Shown one piece after another: positions 52,678 through 63,960 of a DNA stretch of 64,000 nt. The stretch's first letter is position 1; every line of letters starts with the position of its first letter. The position numbers and the translations under genes were made by a program. The stretch spans positions 62,001 through 126,000 of the forward strand of contig NW_017265155.1 in NCBI RefSeq assembly GCF_001638985.1. The letters run 5' to 3'. A model generated the notes under the pieces. That model was not told the DNA's origin. It made no database searches and saw nothing but the letters and a program-made list of their open reading frames with translations. This DNA comes from Phycomyces blakesleeanus NRRL 1555(-). Lineage: Eukaryota > Mucoromycota > Mucoromycetes > Mucorales > Phycomycetaceae.

Positions 52678-53607
52678 GCTATAAAATACTCCTCTCAATT
52701 TTCGAATAGAAACATATCAGTCTTAGTTCTTTTGCATTATAGTGCACACGACAGAGAAATAGATTAAATTTATATATTTTTGCAATAAACAGCCAATACC
52801 CTTTTATATTTGGGTGTAGATGATGTACATCATAATTTATTGGCAGTTTATTTTAGAGCCTTAACTATTAACTAGTTTCTTTAAATCCATAGAAAGCCTA
52901 GCAAGGGAAAAAATAAGTAAAATAAAAAAAAATCTCTGTTTTGGCAAAGGTCTATACCAAGAAATCCATTCTATATTCCAGAATAAGAAGCTTACATTCT
53001 TCACTGGTTAGAGCTGTTACAGTTATTGTCTTTTTATTAGGATTTTTGACTCCTTAAGCTCCGTTATAGGACGACAAAAAAGTAAATTTGCATGGAATTA
53101 CTGGAATGAGTTGGATCGAAAAAGTGTAGAGGAGGAACGGAATCCACAATGATTTTTGGAATATGATTCTAGTCATCAATAACTAATTTTATAGCCCTAA
53201 TTCATCATATAAACATATGTGTCCAATTCAAATGCATATTTATGCGTATATTTACGTTTTAGATATTTATTAAAATTATATTTTATGATTTAAAGAAAAA
53301 TGGTTTTACAAAGCAATAATTGAAAAGTAAAAAGGGGTGTTTAAAGGGTGTATTATTGTCAAATTTTTCTGTGTTTTAGGGAATAGTTTTAGGGTGATTA
53401 TTTTGGTAAAAAAGCTGCCTTTTCTTTCTAATTACTATTGTAATTCAGGAATGAAAATTATATATATATATATATTTGAAAACAAGAATTCCAATCCTTG
53501 GCTAAAACCTCTCCCATTTCTTTTTCATTTTCTTTTAAGAAAAAAAGTGAATAGATTCAATCTACGTAAGATCAATAGCCACCTTGCTTTTTTCTTTATA
53601 AATAAAC
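52678..53607. other. Spacer between convergent paralogue B and J-protein gene
   Basis: AT-rich intergenic DNA with a TA run at 53458-53474; no gene seen. Confidence 0.5.
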
Positions 53608-54913
53608 TCAGTAGTAATTTGCACTGTAGCCAAATTTCTTAAGTTCGTCGCAACTCTTTGTCGGCATTTTCAAGGCGTCTTGGTATCTCTTTTCATCTCG
53701 GCCGATACCAAATAGTACACCCCGCGCCAGAGTTATTCTGTTTGCTCGTTCCCGGCGCTCTGCCTGGCAAGTCTGGTGGAGATTGTGTACCCAATCCGAT
53801 TCTACTTCTTTCTCTACTCGAGCCAGTTTGTGTCGTGTCTGCTCAGATGCTTTAAACGCTTTTGGGTTTACATAATACGGAACGTGATGGCTTTTAGTCG
53901 CCCGCTTGTGGGTGTATGTAGCTGAAGGAGAGAAACTGTAGAGCGGTGGTGTGTTGTCGGAGGTTAAAAATGCAGATAAGATTGTAAAGGCAAAAAGAAG
54001 TAGGAGGGGTAAGACTTGAATCCACCCAGCTACGTTTGTGCCTTCTTGTCTTTGTTGTCGTGCCTGAGCCTGGGCCTGAGCAAAATTGAACGTACGATGG
54101 CCTGCACCGCGTCTTGGGAAATTCCCTCCACCAAAAAACATATTAAAAAGTTCTTCAGGAGACACTTCCTCTCTGTATCCAGAGTGGGTTCTATGAGCAG
54201 AGAACCCAGGATGTGGTTGACTTGCACGTTGTTCCGGATCCCCTCCACCACTATCATGAATTGCTCTCTTCTGAGGATCAGAAAGGACTGTAAATGCCTT
54301 TGAGATTACTGCAGAGGATCACAAGTCAACCAAGTCAATACACTATACAGCAATAGACCCACACACACACACAATAATAAACAAATGACAAACATTACAT
54401 TTAAATGCTTCGTCTGCTCCTGGTGCGCCATTTTTGTCGGGGTGGAATTGCAAGGCAAGCTTATTAAAGTCAAAAAAGAGTTTAGATACATAACCTCTAG
54501 AAACCCCATTTTCGAAACAGAGAATTCGCTATATTTTTGTATATTCTCTTTACCTTTCGATAAGCCTTTTTTATCTGACTATCAGAACTGGTCTTTTCCA
54601 CAGCCAAAACCTTGTAGTAATTTGTTCCACAGGACAGTACTTCCCGTACAGCTTTTGTTTGTTCAGCTGTGTACTTCTTCTCAGGCACTGGTTCAGAAGC
54701 TTGTCTTGTCGGGACAGCTGTCGATTTTCCTGTTGAAGGAGGTTCTGAGGCCATTGACTTCTCGGCCTTCTCCAGAAATGTCTTTGCCTGGTCCGTGGGG
54801 AAAAGAGAAATTGACTTTTTAGCAAACTTTACAGCAGCCGTAAAGTTTCTTGAGCTGTAATGGTTATTTGCAATCGAGAGACAACGAAGTGCCTCATCCT
54901 TATTGATCTCCAT
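53608..54913 (-). CDS. ER-membrane J-domain co-chaperone, DNAJB12/DNAJB14 type
   Basis: Three exons: about 54554-54913, 54400-54470 region and 53608-54311. It starts MEINKDEALRCL, the conserved N-terminal helix pair of this family (residues 1-55). The J domain spans about 97-165, with YYKVLAVEK, IKKAYRKLALQFHPDKNG containing the essential HPD, and FTVLSDPQKRAIHD. After a Gly/Phe-rich linker (FGGGNFPRRG) comes one membrane helix (VLPLLLLFAFTILSAFL) and then a DUF1977-like lumenal domain ending in TKSCDELKKFGY. Such proteins anchor Hsp70 to the ER membrane for quality control and ER-associated degradation. The HPD codons lie across a short middle exon and are intact. Confidence 0.92.
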
Positions 54914-55369
54914 GGAACGCAGATGTAACTAAGAATGACTACAGGACCAACAGATGATCGTCTTTGATAAAGTAGGCAAGCTCGCAAGACACGAAGGCAC
55001 CCCTCATTGGCTGTCTTTTAAAATCAGTCCAAAACAAATTTTGGGTAAAAGGTTAAGGTGTTGCTCTGCTCCATCTTTCTTTGTTTAATTTAATAATATA
55101 GAACCAAGAAAACTGGAAAGACTATCCTCTTTATATTGACATCTGCTTCATATAAATGGATTCAATAAATACTTAAAATGCTGTATATATATGTGTGTAT
55201 ATTATACATCAGTCAAATATACATACATATATACACAAACTTTTTGAGCTGTATATTTTACTAGATACTGGAAAGGCAATATTAATCCATAAACACAAGT
55301 CACATAATCCCTTATCTTCTCTCAAGCGTCTGTCTGTGAGAGAAACTGGACGCATAAAAACCGGCCGAG
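54914..55369. promoter_or_regulatory. Divergent promoter region, J-protein / INTS2
   Basis: 456 bp separates the two ATGs on opposite strands. It is too short to hold the N-terminal half expected for a full-length INTS2. No specific motif identified. Confidence 0.4.
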
Positions 55370-57862
55370 ATGCAACCAAATTCTGATTCAAAGCGATCGC
55401 CAAGCTTAGATTCTTTTTATCAACTTTTGCGTGGCCGTGTGTTTCATAATACAACGAACTATGCTGGATGGTTATTGGATTGCATGAGTAATGCCACTCT
55501 TCCAATACATCCCAAATTTAGTCTCGTTATTAAAGAATTCGTCTCGAGGTACCATTTTGTGTGTTGTTGGTATTATCAGAAAGATTAAGTCTCTATACAA
55601 CAATAGCATATTTCTTGTCGAGCCTTTACACACCATTCCAGAAGACAAAATCGTGCCTTTTTTTCACGACTGTTCAAATCCTACTCCAACTCAGATCCTA
55701 TTGCTTCTATATGTGCTACAGTACAATGATTCATTTATTGCATTCAAAACAGATCCTGGGCTTATAGCAGCAGCTTCTTCTTCTAAAGTTAACACAGCTC
55801 ATAAAGGTAGCCTCTCTACATATAGAGACGTATTGTTCTTACAAAATTTTAAACAGTATATTCATCTTCCCTACTCGAGAAAATACCAATTCGATTTTTC
55901 CTTAATCATGTGGAGAGTTATCAAAAAGGAGATGCCTATCGTAGTATATACCCAGAGCTAGTTTCTCTTATGGCCAATTTGTTCCCCGAGATATTCGATG
56001 TTGTTGGCTTCCTATTACAAGAAGGAAAAGAATTTGATCTTGCTTATGACACAAAGAAAGCAACAAGGTAAGCTAAACTAATTATTATCAGTTAATTACT
56101 TTTAGAAGGTTGTTTGACTCTATTTCTTTCTTCCTTTTAGATGGTGGACTACTGATATGTCACGAGAAAAACTTGGGCATATTTTATCTGAATGGAAAAC
56201 TCAACCTAAGGCAGTCTTGACAGGTAGCTTAATAACGATAAATTAATGTGTTACTAATGAAAGAGAACAACTATCAGCTTTATCGCATTTAGAAACACTG
56301 TCATCCCTGAAAGTCGCAGAATATGCAGATATTGTATTGTCTACATTAATTCCAGCTTGTCTTGACGAAGAGTATATATTGGCTTACAAAAATATGTATA
56401 TGCATTTATATGTGTACTTAATGCACATTTTGTATTTTTAGAATTGATAAGTATATTGCTGAATCGTTTGCTTCTGTTTGGGAATCATTTAATCGCATCA
56501 CACCTCATGAATTATGGACCTTGACAGCAAATGTGATGGTATTAAAGAACGAGTCAGAATCCACGTGAGTTGAAAATAGAAATATAGTATTCTTGATATT
56601 AACATATTCGTTCTAGTGCATATACTTTTGATATGCTTATTCAAGATCCCCTCTTGATCTTCCAGTGCGATGCTAGAATATTCAGATCCGAACGGCTGCT
56701 TCCTATATTTTTACATGTAAATTTCAGTGTATCCACAGAACAAATTTATATTGATAACCATACTGATAGATGCTGGGATCCTTGCGCATATGCTCAAAAC
56801 ATAGGATATGGAAGAGATATCATACTACATATACTAACAGTGATGTAAGTGGTTAATTAAGGGCAATATACACATCGTAACAATACTATTAGAGCGCCCT
56901 GAACTCCCGAAATGTAATGGCTCTTATTAATGCCCAAGATACGATGATGCTTCAACTCTTGCTGGAACTGTGCCGATCTCAGCCCATGGACAAAAATGAT
57001 CCAGGTAATGCTTATGCAATTGTTAATATGTTTATTATTATTATTATTATTATTTAAAAAGAAATTGTCAACCATATTTTTATTTAAGAGGCTTTACAGG
57101 TTTCTCGGAAAAACATCTGTCATTTTATACACAGTATATTCATTGATGGTGATCGGGATATGCTACTCGCCAAGATTTTACACTTTCAGACATATGCCAT
57201 TGAACTGATACCAATGGTAGTAGCCATGATCCCTTCTATATGTAAGTATAATAATATTTATAAGTATACTTTTATAATCCTAATTACATCAACAGATATT
57301 GTTTTAAGCTTTGTTCCGGAACTAGTTCGACAACCACAAATGCATAAACAAGTATTTGGCATCCTTATGGCCTGCCATTTGTGCGAGAAGTATCCTTTAG
57401 AGAACTAGTAAGGACTAAGCATATATGTCCCGTTTGTAGACACAACTAATACCATTTTATATAGTCTAGATATGGTTGAACATCATGTATTACCTCGCTT
57501 ATTGCGTGTTGCTTTCCCACCTTCACGAGATGGAACTCAGCCCACAGTATGTGTTCCTTCTGAACCGCTAGTTCAGGCTATCCCAGGATTCATAAATCTT
57601 GCAAAAGCATTTCCTCACTTTGCCCCTCGTATTATGGATGCTCTAATTGGTATGGAATACTAAACCATTATTTTTTTTTGAGTGCTTAACAATATTTTAT
57701 TTAATAGAAATTACAAGAGGTTTACCAGCACCGAGTGAATTTATGGGGCAACAAGGAAAAATTATATTAGTCTTGCAGTTGCATAAGGTATTAGCAGATT
57801 CCAAAACTGCTGTTCAACAGCAAATAGACCAAATGGGTCAAGTGAACAAAGTAATTCTGTAA
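55370..57862 (+). CDS. INTS2: Integrator complex subunit 2 homologue, C-terminal half only
   Basis: About a dozen exons from ATG at 55370 to TAA at 57860-57862, roughly 610 residues. INTS2 is a helical-repeat subunit of Integrator, which binds RNA polymerase II and processes snRNAs and paused transcripts. Regions matching the family as I know it, in order: [11 protein letters not shown]...[142 protein letters not shown]; and [19 protein letters not shown]. Human INTS2 is about 1,200 residues and this product aligns only from its middle onward, so the gene is short by about half. The first two coding segments need a 31-nt intron (55549-55579) to stay in frame. Exon borders elsewhere are approximate. 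Confidence 0.85.
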
Positions 57863-57984
57863 AAATATATATAAAAAAATTATATAAAAGCAAAAAGCAA
57901 TAATGGTTGTCGTATTTAAACTTCTTGGTATCTTGGTATATGTTTATTCCCAAACCCACACAATGAATATTTGATTGTTTGTTT

Positions 57985-58456
57985 TTAAACTGATCTGACA
58001 AAGTTGACAAGTGAAAAGTTGTTCTCCACGGGAATAAAAGAAGGAGCTTTTGTGCTGCTCAGTGTTGCTGTTCCAACAAGTCTCAAAGAACCTTGAATGA
58101 CCTGCGTATAGGCATCTTTAAGATGAATAACGTCTTCTGGTTCCCATTCTTTATAATTTAAATTTTTAAAGAATTAGTTGTTGAAGACAGACAGATTTAA
58201 TTTACTTGCTTTCTGATGTCTGAAAGATCATTGATCCTGTAGCATCACCAACAATATATTCGGATACTTGAATGAGAGTGTTGGCTAATGGTATGTGTGT
58301 ATAAGCATAGTTTATAAAATAGTCAATCAAAAATTCCTTACATGACTCATGTAATTTCTCGATAGTAACCAGAATATCTATAACCTTTACGATGCATTCA
58401 ATGCCATGTTGATCGGGTAAGATGGTATGAAGTGGTTGATGGTAAGTAGCTGTCAT
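57985..58456 (-). CDS. OB-fold single-strand nucleic-acid-binding protein, SOSS-B/NABP-like (3 exons, 117 aa)
   Basis: Exons 58342-58456, 58210-58284 and 57985-58148 join in frame to 118 codons. The second intron (58149-58209) starts with GC rather than GT (A|GCAAGT); with a GT donor the last exon is out of frame. Core OB-fold pattern: IECIVKVIDI (strand 1), IQVSEYIVGDATGSMIF (the GDxTG turn typical of SOSS-B and archaeal SSB), then EPEDVIHLKDAYTQVIQGSLRLV. SOSS-B proteins bind ssDNA and partner INTS3 in DNA repair and transcription termination. The gene is convergent with the INTS2 homologue, 122 bp between stops. It might instead be a generic stand-alone OB protein of the plant/fungal type; a role with Integrator is inference. 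Confidence 0.72.
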
Positions 58457-58939
58457 TAGAGTTGTTCATTCGCCATGCCTGAATGTGAGCTTCTCGAGTG
58501 TCTGAGAAAAAAGTAAGCGTCACACTTGAAATAGGCAGTTGTACCCAAAACTCCGTAAAATGTTGCTCTTTTCAGTTCCCAACCTTGAAATTTACAGAAT
58601 ATTGATCAAATACAGCCTTTTCTACCTTTTTAGTCTCATAATGTATAATTCAAAAACCTTTTGATAATGCCAGTTCAAAATTTAAATCATCATATAATTA
58701 ACCCAAGTCATTTTCTACAAATTTAAGCGGACATCATAGTAAAATGTTTGAGAATAATGCCAAAGTGTTTTGTTCTTTTCTTTTTTTGGGCCGTATTATA
58801 GCTGTTTTCCAAAAACCCAAGATATTTACAATACAGTCTAGCAAAGCTAAAAGAAAAGGGAGAAAAATAGAAGATAATGAAAGGGAACGCAATATGAAAG
58901 TTGATTTTGTTTTCTAGTAAAATGACGGTTGTCTTTGAT
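58457..58939. other. OB-fold gene promoter and fibrillarin 3' region
   Basis: Head-to-tail spacer on the minus strand; no gene seen. Confidence 0.5.
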
Positions 58940-60149
58940 TTACTTGTTGCGGACATATTTGCCGACAACAACAGCGTGATCTCTCTCATAGGGTTCCAGA
59001 GTAAGCTGCTCTTGGGGCTTAACTCTTTCCTCCTGGAGCTTCTTGACTTCACGTGCGAATACCTATTGAGATATATAAGTTAATTAACCCGAATTTTTTC
59101 CACGGGGATTATTAAGACTTACAGTAGCAGCATCGACAGTAGAGTCGATACAGGAAGCCTTGATAGAGATAACGATGTGACCGTCATTCTTCAAGAAGTG
59201 ATGGGCGTTCAAAGCTGATTGTAGTAAATGAATTAGATAAACACAATAAACAAAGCATATAAAGTTAATATTATGCTTGTACTTACTGATAATACGGGCC
59301 TGATCGGGCTGGGCAACATCAGCAAAAATGACATCAACCATGGGGACCAACATGCGGTACTTGTGGGGATGACGGGCATCTTCAATGATAGGAACAACGT
59401 TGGTACGCTTCTTAGCCATGTTAATGAGATCACGGCCGGAACGGTGAGAGAACTCGACGGCGTAGACAGCACCCTGAGGGCCGACAACGTCAGCAACGTG
59501 AGAAACGGAAGTACCAGATGCAGCACCAAGGTAAAGAACCTTCTTTCCGGGAGCGATGTGAAGATGGTCAATACCACCAAGAACAGCAGCGGCAATCTTA
59601 GATCTGAAAGGATTCCACACACGGTACTCGATCTTGGTACCCTCGGCACCTTCAACGGAAATGCGCTTCTCGCCGTAAACAGACTCTCCGGGAACAAGGT
59701 TCTTGGTAACCAAAAGATCTTCCTTTCCACGGGCAACAAAGATACCCTCATGTCTGTGGGGTTCGATAATAACCTTGGCTCCACCACGGGCTCCACCGGA
59801 AGCTCCACCACGACCTCCGCGAGCTCCACCTTTAAAATAAAAATAAAAACAATGTGTTAGTTCAATTGAATAGAAGATATTAGTCGACATGTTACATACC
59901 ACGGCCACCACGGGGAGCACCACGGCCACCGCCACGGCCACCGAAACCGCCACGGCCTCCGCGATCGCCACCAAAGCCGCCACGGCCTCCACCACGGCCT
60001 CCACCGAAACCGCCACGGGCTCCACCACGGCCTCCACGATCGCCACCGAAACCACCACGGCCTCCGCCACGGCCACCGAAACCTCCACGGCCTCCACGAT
60101 CGCCGCCGAAACCACCACGTCCACCACCGCGTCCGCCTTCATAACCCAT
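58940..60149 (-). CDS. NOP1: Fibrillarin, rRNA 2'-O-methyltransferase (4 exons, 335 aa)
   Basis: Exons 59900-60149, 59287-59829, 59123-59214 and 58940-59062 give 336 codons. Fibrillarin is the SAM-dependent methyltransferase of box C/D snoRNPs and methylates rRNA, and histone H2A glutamine, in the nucleolus. The first 100 residues are a Gly-Arg-rich (GAR) domain made of GGRGG/GGFGG repeats. The catalytic domain has [16 protein letters not shown], the SAM-binding [63 protein letters not shown] and the C-terminal [19 protein letters not shown]. Length is near the family norm (about 320-330). GC-rich, strongly biased codons indicate high expression. Divergent with the UPF0390-like gene. Confidence 0.97.
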
Positions 60150-60410
60150 TGTGTGTTGTTGAAAAGAAATGAAAAGAGTTAAAGGGAAATAGGATCACAA
60201 CAACGATGAGAAACCGAGATTGTGGTTGAAAAAAAAAAGAGGGTTTTTCCTCTGTTCGGCTGTCAAAAGGAAACAAAATAAATAGTTGCCCGAAACAAAA
60301 AATTAGGCGGGCACGCACCGAGGTTTTTTTCAAAGTCACAGCAAGCCTCTTTTTTTCCTTGGTTTGGAAGGTCGGTCCTTGGAAAGTCATCTCTTGGCTA
60401 ACTCTACACA
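60150..60410. promoter_or_regulatory. Divergent promoter of fibrillarin and UPF0390-like gene
   Basis: 261 bp between opposing start codons of two putative nucleolar genes, suggesting a shared bidirectional promoter. No named motif is certain. Confidence 0.5.
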
Positions 60411-60820
60411 ATGGCCCAAAAAGCACTCACTAAAGCAGCATCGCCAGCTAAGAAGAGCAAGAATGCTAAAACAAAGCCCATTAAGCTGCGAAAAGGATGC
60501 AAGTATTTTTAATGTGAATTTTTATGAGCTTTTAAAAATTAATCTATGAATCAAATTTAGCCAGAGTGATCGCACCAAAGCAAAGCATTCTCGTTAAGCA
60601 GCGCAGCATGGAAAGAGTAAGTATAGATCAGCTTTATAATTTGCACGGTATTAATGTTCCACTTTTTTTATTGCTGAAATAGAAAATGACTGCAAAGATC
60701 AACAAGAATATTGAGAAACAAATGTCTGTCAAAGCAAATGCTGTTGGTAAACTCACAATTATGAAGACATTGGCTGAGGCAGCAGCTGAAGAAGACAAGA
60801 AAGACAAGAAGAAGAAGTAA
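60411..60820 (+). CDS. UPF0390/DUF2462-like basic nucleolar protein (3 exons, 93 aa)
   Basis: Exons 60411-60502, 60565-60616 and 60683-60820 give 94 codons. It begins MAQKALTKAASPAKK and has the family's VIAPK motif followed by a basic helical region (KMTAKINKNIEKQM) and a Lys-rich tail (DKKDKKKK). The pattern resembles the UPF0390 family (human LYDG10/C19orf53), small nucleolar proteins of unclear role. Divergence from fibrillarin fits a ribosome-biogenesis role. Too short and split to show as a long open frame. Confidence 0.7.
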
Positions 60821-61341
60821 ATAGCTTGGACTATCGCATCATATATTCATTCCCCACCGTCAAGCTTTATTGCTGTACTATATTTTCTTTTCTCTTTAAA
60901 TTGTATAAACCCTTTAAAATGATATTTTGCCCTGGAAAAAAGGGGAAAATCAAATTATATTGATATCAATAGACTTTTTGTTTATGAATTGATGTGCAAT
61001 TTTCAATTTATGTAGCTAATTTAAAGACTTTAATTCTTTAGAAGTTTTGGCTTCTCCAAAGAGCAATCAGATTAATAAGTTCTTTTCAAGATATAAACTA
61101 CTTGAATCTTACATATATGTCTTGTACAGTCTATATACATACCGCAATTCACTACATACTTTATTTTATGACTTTGAATTACTTGCATTTTGCTGATTTA
61201 TGCATAAAGCTTTTCATTAAGGATTTACAATTCAAAAGGATGTGACATTTACCCGTGTACAGAAAGTGACGGCTGGTTTTGACACTATTTTTTTATGCAC
61301 ACGCACAACAACGTTTAATGTATTCTAGCTCAAACCCCAAT
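60821..61341. other. Spacer between UPF0390-like and nucleoplasmin-like genes
   Basis: AT-rich intergenic DNA, same orientation on both sides; nothing recognised. Confidence 0.5.
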
Positions 61342-62387
61342 ATGCCAAGCACCCTTTGGAGTAAATAAATAAGCAAATATTCATAGCACCCAATAACCAA
61401 ACGAATTGCTCATCAAATGTAAAGAACAAACAATCTCTCCAGGTCATTGCTACCGCATTACTATCCCTGGCACTCTTTGTTTAACCCAGGCAAAGATGAT
61501 CTATTGATTTTTTTCTGTACCGGATGTTAATATATCTTATTTTTTCCTTACTCAGGCATCCCTTTCAGAAGATGCATTACCAGGAAGAACAACATTTGTA
61601 GTTCAAACAAATGATAGTGAATATGCATTATGCTCTCTCATCACAAACGACGCAAGTTGATTCAATCTCAGTTTATCATTATAAAGCTCATGGCTTATAT
61701 AGTTAGATTCTCAAATCATGAAATGCTCATTTGGGACGACTGAATCCATTACATTTGTAGCTTATGGACCCAAGTACGTTTCCTTGACATTGCCAGTGGT
61801 ATTATAGCAAGTATTAATGATGCACTAGTTCTGTATATCTCAATGGCATTTGTACTGCTCCTGTGATGGTGAATTCTGCCCAAGATAAACCCTCGTCTCA
61901 ACATACAGAAGACCAGCCGAGAGTAGTCAATTATGAGGATGATTACCAGATGATTATGGATGCCCAAGATTCCTTTGAATTTTGTGACACGCAGGATGAT
62001 CGGTTCCTGGGAGGATTTGAGTTGCAGCATTTTGAACTAGCGCCTAGTTACTTTGGTCACGATGATATTAACCTTAGAGAAGAAGAAAGAAGCGACGATG
62101 ACAAGAAATTGAAGTAAGTTGATTAATCTTTACAAATTCGCTGGTTATATTGTTTTTCCTTTCTTTCTTATGTTAATGTACTGCCCAGTGATCGTATAGC
62201 ACTTGGTTTAATCAATGGAATGCTCAACAGTATGGACGGTCGTAAGATTCACAGAGGGCAGGATCTATTAAGTATGTGAATCATAACACATAATTTAATA
62301 TCGTGCTAACAGTATTACTTAGAGCGTCTGGATAAAGTATCGTCTAATATTTGGGAAGCAAAGCCATTAACTGAAAGATCGATATAA
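61342..62387 (+). CDS. Nucleoplasmin-fold protein without an FKBP domain (7 exons, 221 aa)
   Basis: Exons 61342-61360, 61443-61489, 61556-61655, 61707-61773, 61829-62113, 62189-62271 and 62323-62387 join in frame to 222 codons. The first 100 residues follow the nucleoplasmin-like domain of FKBP39/Fpr3/Fpr4 histone chaperones: MPSTLWS, YRITIPGTLCLTQASL, VVQTNDSEYALCSL, ITFVAYGPNSVYLNG. An acidic segment follows (VVNYEDDYQM, DDRFLGGF, EEERSDDDKK), as in histone chaperones. The peptidyl-prolyl isomerase domain expected in fungal FKBPs is replaced by a short helical tail (GLINGMLNSMDG ... IWEAKPLTERSI). The second intron (61490-61555) appears to start with GC. A nuclear chromatin role is inferred from the fold only. 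Confidence 0.68.
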
Positions 62388-62690
62388 AACAAAAGAGGTG
62401 TTAGGAAGCTTCCTTTTAGACTGCTTAGTGCCTACAGAATTTATCCATGTTCAAAACCGAAGTATCGGCAATATATGCACACCTTGTTCAGGCTTACTGT
62501 AGATAGTTAAGGATTTTTATATGACTATATAGGAGTCGGATACTACTATAGCATCAAAATACAGCATTCTTGATATATAAAGTACGAGGGCACTTATCAC
62601 TATTTACAAGATCAAATGTTGAAACTACTCCATATATTATAAACCAATTGAAGTATCATCAGAAAATTAAATCCATTAAAAACAAAGTGT

Positions 62691-63960
62691 CTATTGCAAT
62701 ACAGGAACTGAGAAGAATGCGCGTGGACCAACGTACCCAACGATGCCAATATACTGAATGTCCATATACCTACATTCTTCTTCTTCGCGAAGAAGCTTTA
62801 TCAAAAGATATCGACCAGATCTATTATCTACAACGTCAAGTCTCATTCTATGCCATGTTGATGTTTATTTTACCTGTCCTTAATATTAACCACACACTGA
62901 TTGCTGCCCGAGATTTCAAACCATCCAACTGGACATATATCATCCACTCCGCCAGTTTTCTCCATATCCGCTATGTGCGCTTCGTAATCTTTCTTTGTGA
63001 AATGATCATATTTTGTAGTGTTTTCAATTGCTATAGGCTTATGCGTGAAAAAGATCAACCCATATCTGCCTTTTAGAAGCATATTGTTACTATATTACAT
63101 CTCGTATGCTCCCATGACTTACATGGTCCATCGGTGCTATTATGGATAAAAAAATCTATTGTAGGTTATCAGATATTATAGGTATATGCGAAAGTAGCTA
63201 AACTCACTGTTGACGAGGAACTTTGATTATTATTTTGGTAATTACACAGCTTCTTTCTGCTAGAGCTGTGTCTCGCATCCAAATGCAGTACATTAGCTTG
63301 ATATTCATAGATCCAGTACGGTTGGAGCTACTGTTGTTTTGTTAAAGAAAAATTAAAACCTGGGCATACAACCTTGGTGAATACTACCTACCAGTAAACA
63401 GATTCATCATTTGTTTGGATATTTGACAGAGAATAATATGGGCTAAAAGTTCGTATGAAGGTTAGAGACCAGAATTTGACTTAAATTACTATTTCCAGGC
63501 CTTGCCTGTATTCTCCACCATCCGTAAAGATGGCAATGAAATCCAATAACTTTTCATATGACCCATCCTTGACTTCTGCAAGGACTGACTCGACTGTAGT
63601 ACTTTGAGTAGAAGGGATGTTATAATCTATATTTTGTATTTCCGTACTGGGTACCTGGACTATCGTGTCCCGACCCTCTATCCGTGCTACATTGTGTAAT
63701 TCTTCAACTCGGACGTCAAATGGATAAGTTGCTGCATACGGACGTCTGAGACGTGGTATACGCGGTACATGCCGTGTACTACGCTCTCTCAAGGCATTTC
63801 GATCAAATGCTGTTCTTGAAAATGAAGGTCGAGGAAGGTTATCGTCTATTTCTGATTCAGTATTAGAAGCCATGTTTTCTTGGTTGGAAAGAATTTCAGA
63901 TGTTGAATGATCAGAATGAACTGCCAAAAGAGAGGAAGATCTTGGTATGGCAATAGGCAT
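62691..63960 (-). CDS. Protein with probable C-terminal discoidin-like (F5/8-type) domain (about 310 aa)
   Basis: Exons, approximately: 63490-63960; one near 63225-63345 (LQPYWIYEYQANVLHLDAR...); a 14-nt micro-exon near 63120-63135 (HRWT); one ending near 62882 (YGLIFFTHKPIAIENTTKYD ... PVGWFEISGS); and 62691-62815 (SGRYLLIKLLREEEE ... MDIQYIGIVGYVGPRAF). Phases agree at every junction. The N-terminal exon is polar with a helical end (ESVLAEVKDGSYEKLLDFI). The RYLLIKLLR...DIQYIG strand pattern resembles galactose-binding/discoidin-like domains seen in DOC/APC10-type and HECT ligases; I cannot name the family. Convergent with the nucleoplasmin-like gene. Polypyrimidine sequence lies directly upstream of the ATG, at the window edge, so an upstream exon outside the window cannot be excluded. 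Confidence 0.5.

Noticed and set aside
59084..60142. Long minus-strand frame overlapping fibrillarin with Val/Ala-rich start
   Set aside because: Out-of-frame reading of the GAR-repeat exon joined to the true frame through an intron.
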